Shown one piece after another: positions 17,979 through 24,915 of a DNA stretch of 40,788 nt (position 1 is the first letter of the stretch; each line of letters opens with the position of its first letter). The DNA is taken from assembly GCA_002781785.1 (NCBI GenBank), contig PFGC01000028.1:1-40788 (forward strand), written 5' to 3'. The stretch is from Candidatus Kerfeldbacteria bacterium CG15_BIG_FIL_POST_REV_8_21_14_020_45_12. GTDB lineage: Bacteria; Patescibacteriota; Patescibacteriia; UBA9570; XYC2-FULL-38-9. A program made the translations under genes and the position numbers. Under the pieces are notes generated by a model, which was not told where the DNA came from, did not search any database, and saw nothing but the letters and a program-made list of their open reading frames with translations.

Positions 17979-18179
17979 TAAAACAATAAAAGACCCTTAG
18001 ATCAGGGCCCTTGTTGAGGGGGCGGTACCACCTGAATTCCTGTCGGCACGACAAGCACTTTATTTGTCATTGACGGAGACTGACCCGGCGCAGTTGGTAG
18101 CTCTATGTGATTGCGAGCCATTTTCTGCGCGACTCCCGCTGGCGACACAGCCCAACGGTAAAACGCCTTTTTCCTTTGT
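17979..18179 (-). promoter_or_regulatory. T-box riboswitch leader controlling the HD-valS operon
   Basis: The minus strand contains the T-box core CAGGTGGTACCGCC (18023-18036), matching the conserved antiterminator sequence. Its UGGU bulge would pair with the ACCA end of an uncharged tRNA with discriminator A, as tRNA-Val has. Downstream, GGGCCCU and AGGGUCU form a terminator stem followed by UUUU (17988-18010). Upstream, a GCGCAG...CTGCGC stem and nested helices could be Stem I. I could not fix the specifier codon; a GUC lies in the lower stem region. The operon contains valS, so valine is the natural ligand tRNA. Confidence 0.85.
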
Positions 18180-18185
18180 AGGGCC

Positions 18186-18213
18186 AGTGTAGCGCGCTAG
18201 CATAAAATGTCAA
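18186..18213 (-). promoter_or_regulatory. Promoter of the T-box / HD / valS transcript
   Basis: The minus strand reads TTGACA, 16 nt, TACACT, starting just after the T run that ends the neighbouring GC-rich unit. Confidence 0.7.
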
Positions 18214-18215
18214 CA

Positions 18216-18354
18216 GGTAAAAAAAAGAGCCTGAATGTCGATGCGGCCGTCTTCCCCGAGGGGAGTTGGGCCGCACGCACGCAGGCGGGCTACTCTTCCG
18301 TTGTCACCGCGAGGTGACTCCTTGCAGCTTCCCGCCTACGTGGCCAGCTGAAGA
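18216..18354 (-). other. Structured GC-rich 3' region and probable terminator of the 361-aa gene
   Basis: After the stop codon on the minus strand there are nested stems. AGGCGGG...CCCGCCT encloses GTCACC-TCGC-GGTGAC. Then GCGGCC...GGCCGC encloses CCCC-TC-GGGG, and CAGCTG is repeated near the stop. The block ends in GGCTC followed by eight T. It probably terminates transcription, but it is more elaborate than any other terminator in the window. Confidence 0.55.
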
Positions 18355-19440
18355 TCAGCTGATCGGCGCGGCCTCGCCCATGGCGATGACGCCCAGCTGG
18401 TCGAGGTAGTTCGACCACCCGGGGATGTTCTCCGCCTTGAGGAGGCACTTGGTACCCGTCGTCGGGTCCACGAAGAGCAGCGCGCCGTCGACGTGGGACC
18501 AGCCCTTGAAGGCCAGGGTGGTGCCCCCGAGGACGTCGTCCACGTTGACGGCCAGGTCGTCCTCCATCTGGGAGACCTTGTCGTCGGTGGCCGACCAGTC
18601 GACCTTGAAGCCGACGAAGCGGAGCTGGCCGTCGCGGTCGAGGACCGTCGCGGTGTAGGTGCCCTTGGCGTGACCCAGGCCGATGACCTGGTCCCCGCTG
18701 TTGAGCTGCACCGCGCCGATCTTCGTGAAGGCGACGTCCGTCTCCCGCTCGGCGTAGGCCACCATGTCCTCGCAGGTCATCCCCGCGATCGTCAGGTTGC
18801 CGTCGCTGTCGACGGCGGCGGCCACCAGGTTGCCGTTGCCCCAGGCGTACTTGGCCTGGAAGTTGGCGTCCTGGTCGGCACCCAGCTCGCCCTCGTAGGC
18901 CGTGAAGGCCGGGAGGGTCTGGTAGTTGCCGGACTCGAGGGAGATGACGGTGAGGTCGAACTCGCCGTCGACGCCGTAGAGCGAGATCTTGTCGGCACCG
19001 TGGGTGGAGCCGAGGACCTCGTCCTCGTCGGTGAGGCCGTCGATGGTGTCGCAGGTCAGGGAGATGACGGTGTCATCGGCCTGGCCCTTGGGCATCTCGA
19101 GCAGCACCAGCTGGCCCTTGCGGGCGATGGCGTTGGCGGTGGTGTAGCCCGCGGGCATGCCGTTCCCCAGGTCGGTGATGGTCAGCACCGAGCCGTTGGG
19201 CTCGAGCTGACGGGTGTCCACGACGATGGCGATCCCGAGCTCGTCGAAGCCCAGCTTGCAGACGACCTTGCGGTCGAAGTCGAGCTGGTCGAGCTGCTCC
19301 AGCACCATCTTCGGCGAGCCGGAGATGACCACGTGGGTCAGCTTGTCGTCCATCTGGGCGGCGAGCTTGGTGGTGGTGGCGCGGCCGATCAGGACCGCGG
19401 GAACGCGGGTGTCCGCGAGAGAGAGAGTGGAGCGAACCAT
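18355..19440 (-). CDS. GC-rich orphan gene, 361-aa protein of unknown function
   Basis: The reading frame (MVRSTLSLADTRVPAVLIG...) is long, complete and has a balanced amino-acid composition, while the plus-strand frame opposite is low-complexity, so the minus strand is the coding one. Third codon positions are almost all G or C, unlike the neighbours. No signal peptide or membrane segment is seen. The sequence looks like a soluble beta-rich protein with many Asp, Gly, Val and Thr; I recognise no family. A weak SD-like GAGG lies 9 nt before the ATG. It has a roughly 350-nt leader, a structured 3' region, and lies between the T-box promoter and the dsbA-like gene. Likely acquired, or under special codon selection. 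Confidence 0.8.
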   Translation of the reverse strand: MVRSTLSLADTRVPAVLIGRATTTKLAAQMDDKLTHVVISGSPKMVLEQLDQLDFDRKVVCKLGFDELGIAIVVDTRQLEPNGSVLTITDLGNGMPAGYTTANAIARKGQLVLLEMPKGQADDTVISLTCDTIDGLTDEDEVLGSTHGADKISLYGVDGEFDLTVISLESGNYQTLPAFTAYEGELGADQDANFQAKYAWGNGNLVAAAVDSDGNLTIAGMTCEDMVAYAERETDVAFTKIGAVQLNSGDQVIGLGHAKGTYTATVLDRDGQLRFVGFKVDWSATDDKVSQMEDDLAVNVDDVLGGTTLAFKGWSHVDGALLFVDPTTGTKCLLKAENIPGWSNYLDQLGVIAMGEAAPIS

Positions 19441-19793
19441 GGGTGATTGCCTCGAACGATGTCTGGTCAGCGGTTTTTTTGGTGATGCCGCCAGACGGGT
19501 TAATGGGCCATGTGGCCCGGGATGGCTTTGGCAGGAAGAACCCCACCTCAGCCGCTACACGATTCTGGCTCCTGGTTACGGAGCAAAGAAGCTCATGGAG
19601 AGCAATCAGCGGATCAGCTGCCAAGTTTAGGCTTCTGACTACACTTATTGCTCTCCACAAACGAAAGAGTATAAAAACTTATCTTGACTGCCACCGTCTG
19701 CCGAAAAAAAATCAGCCAACAAGGCGGTCAGTAAAGAGTCGTAATATTTTCCAATGAACTTGGTCACAAGATTTTTGTGACACGCAATGTCTG

Positions 19794-19822
19794 ACACTAC
19801 CGGAAAGGCCAGTGTGAGTCAA
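19794..19822 (-). promoter_or_regulatory. Candidate promoter of the GC-rich 361-aa gene
   Basis: The minus strand reads TTGACT, 17 nt, TAGTGT. A second TATACT lies nearer the gene at about 19672 without a good -35. Confidence 0.45.
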
Positions 19823-19965
19823 TTAGTCGTTGTGGATAAAATATGAAAAATCCAGAAAAAACCTAAATTGCAAGTTATTATTAAATACTTGCGTATCAAT
19901 TAATAGACCAAATCATCCTGGTTTAGATTGTGCTTAATGCACGAATAACCAATGATTGACGCAGT

Positions 19966-19975
19966 GTGCTACAAT
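19966..19975 (+). promoter_or_regulatory. Extended -10 promoter of the dsbA-like gene
   Basis: TGC followed by TACAAT, without a clear -35, about 38 nt before the ATG. The same TGCTACAAT occurs in the promoter of the second giant gene. Confidence 0.5.
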
Positions 19976-20012
19976 TAGTATCCTTATCAAAGATTAATTC
20001 ATTTATATTGTT

Positions 20013-20783
20013 ATGGAAGAGCAAAAAAATTCTGAATCAATGTTCTCCTCCATGCCACCAAAGTTTGCATTTTGGGCGGGTGTTATCACTGCGACAGCGG
20101 TTTACGCTGTAGTAGGTTTTGGTATCCTGCTGCTAATGGTGGTAAAGGGAGTTGACCTCGGCACGGGAAGTACCAAGACGACTAAGTCAAACACCAATAC
20201 GGCAGCCGCAGCGGCTAATGTAAATAGTGGCACCACTATTGCTGGTAAAGTAGATATAGACTCACTGCGTAATACTCGCGGAGAAGGGTCACTAACAATC
20301 GTGGAGTACTCTGATCCTGAGTGCCCATTCTGTAAGCGTTTTCATACCACGCTTCAGCAAGTGATGACCGATTATGATGGTAAGGTAGCTTGGTCATACA
20401 AGAACTTTCCATTAACTTCACTTCATCCTAAGGCTGTGCGCGAGTCTATCGCTATGGAGTGTGCTGCCGACCAAGATAAGTTCTGGGAATATACTGACCT
20501 TATTTATGAGCGCACGCCATCCAATAATGGCTTAGAAGATGCAGAGCTCTTCACTATTGCAACTGATATTGGCTTAAACATCTCTACCTTTACAGATTGT
20601 GTAGAAAATAAAGACACTGAAAGCAGAGTCAGCGCTGACGCTGCCGAGGCCCAGGCTCTTGGCGGAACTGGAACTCCTTTCTCAGTCATTATCGATGAGG
20701 ATGGCAAGATCTTAAAGTCAATTCCAGGTGCTCTACAGTACGAAACTGTGGCTTCACAGCTTGATACATTACTAGCTAGCTAG
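20013..20783 (+). CDS. DsbA-like membrane-anchored thiol oxidoreductase
   Basis: The protein has 256 aa. Residues about 19-44 form one membrane helix, followed by a Thr/Asn/Ala-rich linker to about 75 and a thioredoxin-fold domain. The active site CPFC is at 104-107 in SDPECPFCKRF and a cis-proline motif GTGTPF lies near the C-terminus. This fits DsbA/BdbD-type proteins that make disulfide bonds in exported proteins. No VKOR or DsbB partner is visible in the window. Two extra cysteines (MECAAD, TDCVEN) lie in the helical insert. Single-gene unit ending in a strong terminator. Confidence 0.92.
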   Translation: MEEQKNSESMFSSMPPKFAFWAGVITATAVYAVVGFGILLLMVVKGVDLGTGSTKTTKSNTNTAAAAANVNSGTTIAGKVDIDSLRNTRGEGSLTIVEYSDPECPFCKRFHTTLQQVMTDYDGKVAWSYKNFPLTSLHPKAVRESIAMECAADQDKFWEYTDLIYERTPSNNGLEDAELFTIATDIGLNISTFTDCVENKDTESRVSADAAEAQALGGTGTPFSVIIDEDGKILKSIPGALQYETVASQLDTLLAS

Positions 20784-20800
20784 TTAACTCTAGACAGTTC

Positions 20801-20831
20801 AAAAAATCCCGCACCGTTGCGGGATTTTTTT
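20801..20831. terminator. Bidirectional terminator between the dsbA-like gene and tsaD
   Basis: ATCCCGCA and TGCGGGAT with a 4-nt loop, with A and T runs on the two sides. Confidence 0.92.
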
Positions 20832-20841
20832 GTTGCCTAAT

Positions 20842-21858
20842 TTAGGCCAATTTGAGTTTAGGGTTTACTTCAATCTCTCTCCAGTCATCAAAGCTTCCCG
20901 CTAGTGCGCGCGGGCCAGCTGCTACAGCAATCATCGCGCCGTTGTCAGTAAACAAACCAGGTGATGGCACGACTACATCTATGCGATTATCTCCCTGTCC
21001 TAACACACTTTGTAACCTAGCTCTAAGTTCAGCGTTGGCTGAAACTCCACCACCTAATATGATAGTTTTAGCATTATGCAGAGACACAGCTTTAGTGGCT
21101 TTGCTCACAATAACCTCGACCACACTAGCTTGAAACGAGGCAGCCACATCGGCTCTCTGTTGCTCAGTTAGCGGACCGTTGTCTCTAATGTAATAGAGCA
21201 CAGCAGTTTTTAATCCAGCAAAAGAAAAATCAAGATCAGGAGAGTCTATCATTGGCCTCGGAAAGTTAATTGCCCCAGCGTCGCCACTTTCAGCTAGTCG
21301 ACTTATCTCTGGGCCACCTGGGTAGGGCAGCTCTAGCATTTTTGCCACTTTATCAAAAGCCTCTCCCGCTGCATCGTCTCGAGTGGTCCCAATTAAGAAA
21401 TAGTCATCAGGCCCATTCATGCCAACTAGCATGGTGTGACCGCCGCTCACCAATAAAGCCACCGCTGGAAAAGTGATGTGAGGATGCTCTACAAAAGTAG
21501 AGGCGATATGGGCAGCCATGTGGTTCACACCAATAATTGGTAGACCGGTAGCAGCAGCTATGGTCTTAGCCGCTTCAACTCCCACGAGTAGACAGGGCAT
21601 CATGCCAGGTCCACGAGTTACCGCTACAACATCAATGTCGGTTATCCAGCACTCTGCCTCACTTAGGGCGCGGTCAATGGTTGGATAAATAGCCTCGGCG
21701 TGATGTCTGGCGGCAACCTCTGGCACAACACCACCAGTTTCCCTGTGGTCCTGACTGGCTATAATGTTGGCCATAACATCAAAACTGCCGTCCGCCTTAG
21801 CCTCGACTACGGCTACACCAGTGTCATCACACGAACTTTCTATGCCTAGTATTTTCAT
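20842..21858 (-). CDS. tsaD: tRNA N6-threonylcarbamoyladenosine transferase TsaD
   Basis: I chose the ATG at 21858 (MKILGIESSCDDTGVAVV), the standard TsaD start, giving 338 aa; the 12 extra residues of the track ORF lie over the promoter. The Kae1/TsaD metal motif HMAAH is at 113-117 and the nucleotide-binding region has GGVSANAELR and TDNGAMIA. With TsaB and TsaE, which are not in the window, it transfers the threonylcarbamoyl group to A37 of ANN-decoding tRNAs. The -10 box is 7 nt from the ATG, so the mRNA is probably leaderless. Its promoter is back to back with that of the GC-rich oxygenase gene. Confidence 0.96.
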   Translation of the reverse strand: MKILGIESSCDDTGVAVVEAKADGSFDVMANIIASQDHRETGGVVPEVAARHHAEAIYPTIDRALSEAECWITDIDVVAVTRGPGMMPCLLVGVEAAKTIAAATGLPIIGVNHMAAHIASTFVEHPHITFPAVALLVSGGHTMLVGMNGPDDYFLIGTTRDDAAGEAFDKVAKMLELPYPGGPEISRLAESGDAGAINFPRPMIDSPDLDFSFAGLKTAVLYYIRDNGPLTEQQRADVAASFQASVVEVIVSKATKAVSLHNAKTIILGGGVSANAELRARLQSVLGQGDNRIDVVVPSPGLFTDNGAMIAVAAGPRALAGSFDDWREIEVNPKLKLA

Positions 21859-21865
21859 ATATCCG

Positions 21866-21894
21866 ATACTACATTGCCTAGGAAGGCCTGGCAA
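21866..21894 (-). promoter_or_regulatory. Promoter of tsaD (leaderless)
   Basis: The minus strand reads TTGCCA, 17 nt, TAGTAT, then 7 nt to the ATG. Confidence 0.65.
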
Positions 21895-21897
21895 TTC

Positions 21898-21925
21898 TTG
21901 CGTGATTTTATTCCCGTGCTAAGGT
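21898..21925 (+). promoter_or_regulatory. Candidate promoter of the GC-rich oxygenase gene
   Basis: TTGCGT, 16 nt, TAAGGT with a TGC extension. A GGGCT...AGCCC hairpin (21945-21958) lies in the leader. Confidence 0.4.
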
Positions 21926-21976
21926 ATTTCAGCATCTTCAACCAGGGCTTTTTAGCCCGCTTCTGTGGAGTTTGAC

Positions 21977-23068
21977 ATGGGACAGCTCATTGATCGTCGT
22001 GTCCCCACCATCGATCTTCCGGTGGTGAACCTGGGTCCGTATCTGACGGATCCCGGAAGCTCCGCCGCTCTGGCGGAGTGTGAGAAGGCCTGGAAAGCCA
22101 TGGCCAACTTCGGAGTCTCGGTCGTGCGGGACCCGCGGGCCGAACTGCGCCACCGTGCTCGGTTCCTCCAGCTCATGCAGTGCTTCGGTGCTGCTACTCC
22201 TGAGCTGCAGGAGGACTGCCGTCGGGACCAGACCGGCATGGCCATCGGCTGGTGGCCCCCCGGCCGCGAGACCGCTCGGCACTGGCCGGAGGTGGTGGAG
22301 GGTCTCACCGAGGAGAATCGCCCCTTCACAGCCGGCTTCGACAGGCCGCCTCCGGATCGCAAGGGGCGGTGGCACCATCGTCTCTGGCTGCCTGAGTGGG
22401 AGCGCAACATGGCGGACGGCCTGCTCGCCACCCTCAAGGGGGAGCAGATCGCACCGCCGGGAGAGCAGTTCGAGGGCTGGATCGAAGCCAATGACCTCTG
22501 GGGACGCACGCTGCTGAGCGCCAACATCACCCACGCGGAGATGGTCGCTCTCGGTGCGGGTGTCGAGCGCGACTACTTCACCGCTGGCATCATCAACGGA
22601 GGAACCAGCCTGCTGGCCCCGACCATCGTCGACATGTCCAAACTCAACGAGTGGGAGCTGATCGCTGGCTTCCACTACGACTTTGACCGCTTCGCCATGC
22701 ACGGGAAGGCCAACTTTGGTGGGCTCATCGTGTGGACGCGAGACGGTCGTCGAGTGCGGATCCGCGTGCCAGGGAACTGCTTCCTCTGCCAGGCCGGAGC
22801 CGAGGCTGAGTACATGACTGGAGGAGCCATCTGGAAGGGCTTCCACGAAGTTGTGGCTCTGCCTCGCGAGATCGAGGTCGCGCGCACCATTCGCAGTGCC
22901 GGAGGCAGCCCAATCCGGGTCGGGAGCCACTGTTTCTCGCAGGGGCGCTCCGATGTGATGCAGCCGCACCCGAAGTGGCGTACCGAGCAGACACTAGCTG
23001 CCTATCCGCCCATTTTGGCCTCGGACCGGCAGGCCTACGAGATCCGGCTGATCACCGGGCAAGCCTGA
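21977..23068 (+). CDS. Isopenicillin-N-synthase-like 2-oxoglutarate/Fe(II) oxygenase, GC-rich
   Basis: The ATG at 21977 (MGQLIDRRVPTIDLPVVNLG) is 7 nt after an SD-like GGAG; a GTG four codons earlier is possible. The product has 363 aa. The N-terminus matches the DIOX_N/IPNS start (VPTIDLPVVNL...FGVSVVRDP). Candidate iron ligands are His233-x-Asp235 (FHYDF) and His290 (GFHEVV), with Arg residues 8-17 positions later that could bind 2-oxoglutarate; the 57-residue His-His spacing fits the family. Third positions are nearly all G or C, unlike tsaD beside it. It is a single-gene unit with a long terminator. Substrate unknown; acquisition by transfer is likely. Confidence 0.78.
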   Translation: MGQLIDRRVPTIDLPVVNLGPYLTDPGSSAALAECEKAWKAMANFGVSVVRDPRAELRHRARFLQLMQCFGAATPELQEDCRRDQTGMAIGWWPPGRETARHWPEVVEGLTEENRPFTAGFDRPPPDRKGRWHHRLWLPEWERNMADGLLATLKGEQIAPPGEQFEGWIEANDLWGRTLLSANITHAEMVALGAGVERDYFTAGIINGGTSLLAPTIVDMSKLNEWELIAGFHYDFDRFAMHGKANFGGLIVWTRDGRRVRIRVPGNCFLCQAGAEAEYMTGGAIWKGFHEVVALPREIEVARTIRSAGGSPIRVGSHCFSQGRSDVMQPHPKWRTEQTLAAYPPILASDRQAYEIRLITGQA

Positions 23069-23070
23069 CC

Positions 23071-23129
23071 AACTCTGACCTGTTTCTCGCCTTCCACAAG
23101 AAGAGAACAGTCCAGAGTTTCTTTTTTTC
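23071..23129 (+). terminator. Terminator of the oxygenase gene
   Basis: A long interrupted stem (AACTCTG/CAGAGTT, CTGTT/AACAG, CTC/GAG) is followed by TTTCTTTTTTT. The next promoter's -35 begins at the end of the T tract. Confidence 0.85.
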
Positions 23130-23158
23130 TTGACCAAATTTGACTCAGTCAGTAAGGT
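23130..23158 (+). promoter_or_regulatory. Candidate promoter of the small GC-rich frameshifted gene
   Basis: TTGACC, 17 nt, TAAGGT, using the same -10 as the oxygenase gene. Confidence 0.45.
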
Positions 23159-23219
23159 GGCCTGGCTTGATATAGCTTCAACTTCTCACTGCTCAAATCA
23201 AGAGCAAACTGGAGGACGA

Positions 23220-23524
23220 GTGTCGAAAAACGCACTGGCCGATCAGGCCTTCTTCGACGGTGACGGTAGAGCGCTGCACCTGGGGCTGCTGCCGTGCTGG
23301 CCTTCGGGCTGAGCCACCGGGCAGTTCCGCTGCTGCAGTGTGGCCCCGCCGAGGAGCAGCTGATGTGTGGCGTCGTCACCGCCATCTACGCCAACCGGTT
23401 CACGCCGGATGGTGAGCTCAGGGAGCTGGGCGTGCCGCAAGCCACCAACGTCGCCTTCCGGGCGCTGGCTGCCCTGCACCTGTCGCACCCCATCGACACC
23501 GCAACCGTGCAGCACATCCGCTGA
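23220..23524 (+). pseudogene. Small GC-rich gene with an apparent one-base frameshift (about 100 aa if repaired)
   Basis: A GTG start 3 nt after the SD-like GGAGGACGA opens a frame MSKNALADQAFFDGDGRALHLGLLP that stops at 23312. From about 23290 a second frame continues as VLAFGLSHRAVPLLQCG and runs to a TGA at 23524. Adding one G at CCGTGCTGG would join them into a smooth protein. It is therefore a broken gene, an assembly error, a programmed shift or two overlapping ORFs. No family recognised. GC-rich codon use like the oxygenase, own promoter, own terminator. Confidence 0.55.
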
Positions 23525-23530
23525 ATCGAA

Positions 23531-23569
23531 AAAGCCGCCGGAGGGAGGATCCAGCGGCATCTTTTTTTT
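23531..23569. terminator. Bidirectional terminator between the frameshifted gene and the 417-aa gene
   Basis: GCCGC(C)GG and CC(A)GCGGC pair, with eight T on the plus side and five T on the minus side. Confidence 0.82.
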
Positions 23570-23580
23570 AAAAATCCCAA

Positions 23581-24834
23581 CTATTTGCTAGCCATTTTTT
23601 CTAACTCCCTATAGTCCAGCATTTCATTCCGAGGAATATGTCCCTTGGTTTCATGCGCGCCATATGCTTGGAGGTAGTAGTCCATATTTTTTTCAGCTTC
23701 ACCTAGTGGGTGCGTTCCGTCAGGCCTCCTAATACGCTGCATGGCTCTTTGTACTAAATCTCGCCTGTGGTCATATCTCAGAAAAAATTCAGGGGTAATA
23801 GCACTGTTTCCACGCAGTCTTTGCCAGTTTACTAAAGCACTTCGGGTGTCGACGGATGGAACATCAACTATTGTAAAGGTGACAGGGACTCTCCGGCTCG
23901 GGTCTCTAGGGTCTCGTACAGTTTGATTTGGATCGGCAGCGGAGGCCTGCATTTTCTTTCTGTACACGACATCATAATTGGTGCTGGTTGTCACGTCTAA
24001 GCCGACCATGAGAGCAGACTCATCGTCTTTCCCATATCTAGCGTAGAGGTCTACACCGGTCATTAGGTCAGTACCAACTTTTGCGCTATACGTTGTTAGA
24101 GGAAGGGGTGTGAATTCACCAGCACGCGTCAGGCAGGTTTCAACCAAGCGCTCAGCCATAGTGGCTGGAGATATATAGTCGGCATAAACCCTTCGCCAGT
24201 TTATAGCCACTTCGGATTCCTGATTAGCGGCGGCCTCATCAAGTGAAGCTATTACTTCATCTATAGACTGTCCTGAATAATGACGACGAAGATCTACCAC
24301 GCGTTGTCGTTTGGCTACGTTAAATATTCTACGCACAGCCCTAAAAGCTAAGTCGTCAATCATTAAAGCTTCAGCGCGACCTTTATCACCTCGAGCAGCG
24401 CGACCTTTATCTGTTATTCCTTGAGGCAGCTCAAGTGTTGGAATCATGTCCCACTGAGCAGCTGCCGCTAGCTGAGGCTCAGTTAGTCGGAGTACAGTTG
24501 GCAGTGCCGCCTGGGTGGCTTCGTCAAATAAAAAACTGAATCGGTCTGGCTCTCGCGTAATCACTCCTCCTCTTCTGGCTATTGATACTGGAAATCGTCT
24601 CAGGTCAGGTAGTTTTTCTAGCTGTTCATAATCTCCTGCCACTTCCAATTGGCCGGCTGTAATGTCTTCCAAATGCGCACTCCGCTGTTGCTCTAACTTA
24701 CGTGCTTCAATCGAAATCTCAGCCAGCATTGGATCGCTTTTTTCCATTCGGCGGTATAAAAAAGCCTCCGTTTTATTGGCATCTCTCCCCTTAGCTCTAA
24801 TTGGAATTGCATCAAGTGCCGAATCTACTGTCAT
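23581..24834 (-). CDS. Conserved-type protein of unknown function, 417 aa
   Basis: A full-length frame starting MTVDSALDAIPIRAKGRD with codon use like the housekeeping genes. No membrane segment or signal is seen, so it is probably cytoplasmic. Residues about 20-80 are charged and helical. The region near 270-310 (VGTDLMTGVDLYARYG...LMVGLDVTTS) has acidic residues on predicted strands, which vaguely resembles a nuclease core, but the E-x-K signature of PD-(D/E)XK enzymes is not evident, so I do not assign it. It lies 81 nt downstream of the 265-aa gene on the same strand and may share its transcript; a TATAGA 5 nt before the ATG may be an own leaderless promoter. Confidence 0.8.
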   Translation of the reverse strand: MTVDSALDAIPIRAKGRDANKTEAFLYRRMEKSDPMLAEISIEARKLEQQRSAHLEDITAGQLEVAGDYEQLEKLPDLRRFPVSIARRGGVITREPDRFSFLFDEATQAALPTVLRLTEPQLAAAAQWDMIPTLELPQGITDKGRAARGDKGRAEALMIDDLAFRAVRRIFNVAKRQRVVDLRRHYSGQSIDEVIASLDEAAANQESEVAINWRRVYADYISPATMAERLVETCLTRAGEFTPLPLTTYSAKVGTDLMTGVDLYARYGKDDESALMVGLDVTTSTNYDVVYRKKMQASAADPNQTVRDPRDPSRRVPVTFTIVDVPSVDTRSALVNWQRLRGNSAITPEFFLRYDHRRDLVQRAMQRIRRPDGTHPLGEAEKNMDYYLQAYGAHETKGHIPRNEMLDYRELEKMASK

Positions 24835-24915
24835 AAGTATCTATACGGTACAGCGAGTAGCTTAAACTGTAAACAGATAAATTTTCAGCTATTAATTATG
24901 TTCACCAACCAGCAA

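Larger units (their letters stand above)
19441..20012. other. Intergenic region: structured leader of the 361-aa gene, then dsbA-side promoter region
   Basis: I see no convincing gene here. On the minus strand a promoter (TTGACT, 17 nt, TAGTGT; 19794-19822) would give a leader of about 350 nt. It contains GTCACAA...TTGTGAC (about 19763-19781), the 10-bp inverted repeat GGAGAGCAAT/ATTGCTCTCC (19597-19606 and 19647-19656), and GGGCC-ACAT-GGCCC. A perfect TTATCCACA DnaA-box sequence lies at 19831-19839 (minus). The plus strand holds the extended -10 of the dsbA-like gene. Short ORFs in the track here are not supported. Confidence 0.55.

Noticed and set aside
18493-19446. 317-aa plus-strand ORF opposite the 361-aa gene
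   Set aside because: Its translation is a low-complexity run of Gly, Val, Asp, Leu and Glu, typical of the antisense of a GC-rich gene. The minus-strand protein has normal composition, a start and a terminator.
19073-19660. 195-aa minus-strand ORF across the start of the 361-aa gene
   Set aside because: Most of it is an alternate frame of the 361-aa gene; the upstream part lies in the structured leader and has no homology or start signal.
21938-22969. 343-aa minus-strand ORF opposite the oxygenase gene
   Set aside because: It is the antisense shadow of a high-GC3 gene. The plus strand gives a recognisable oxygenase with promoter, SD-like site and terminator.
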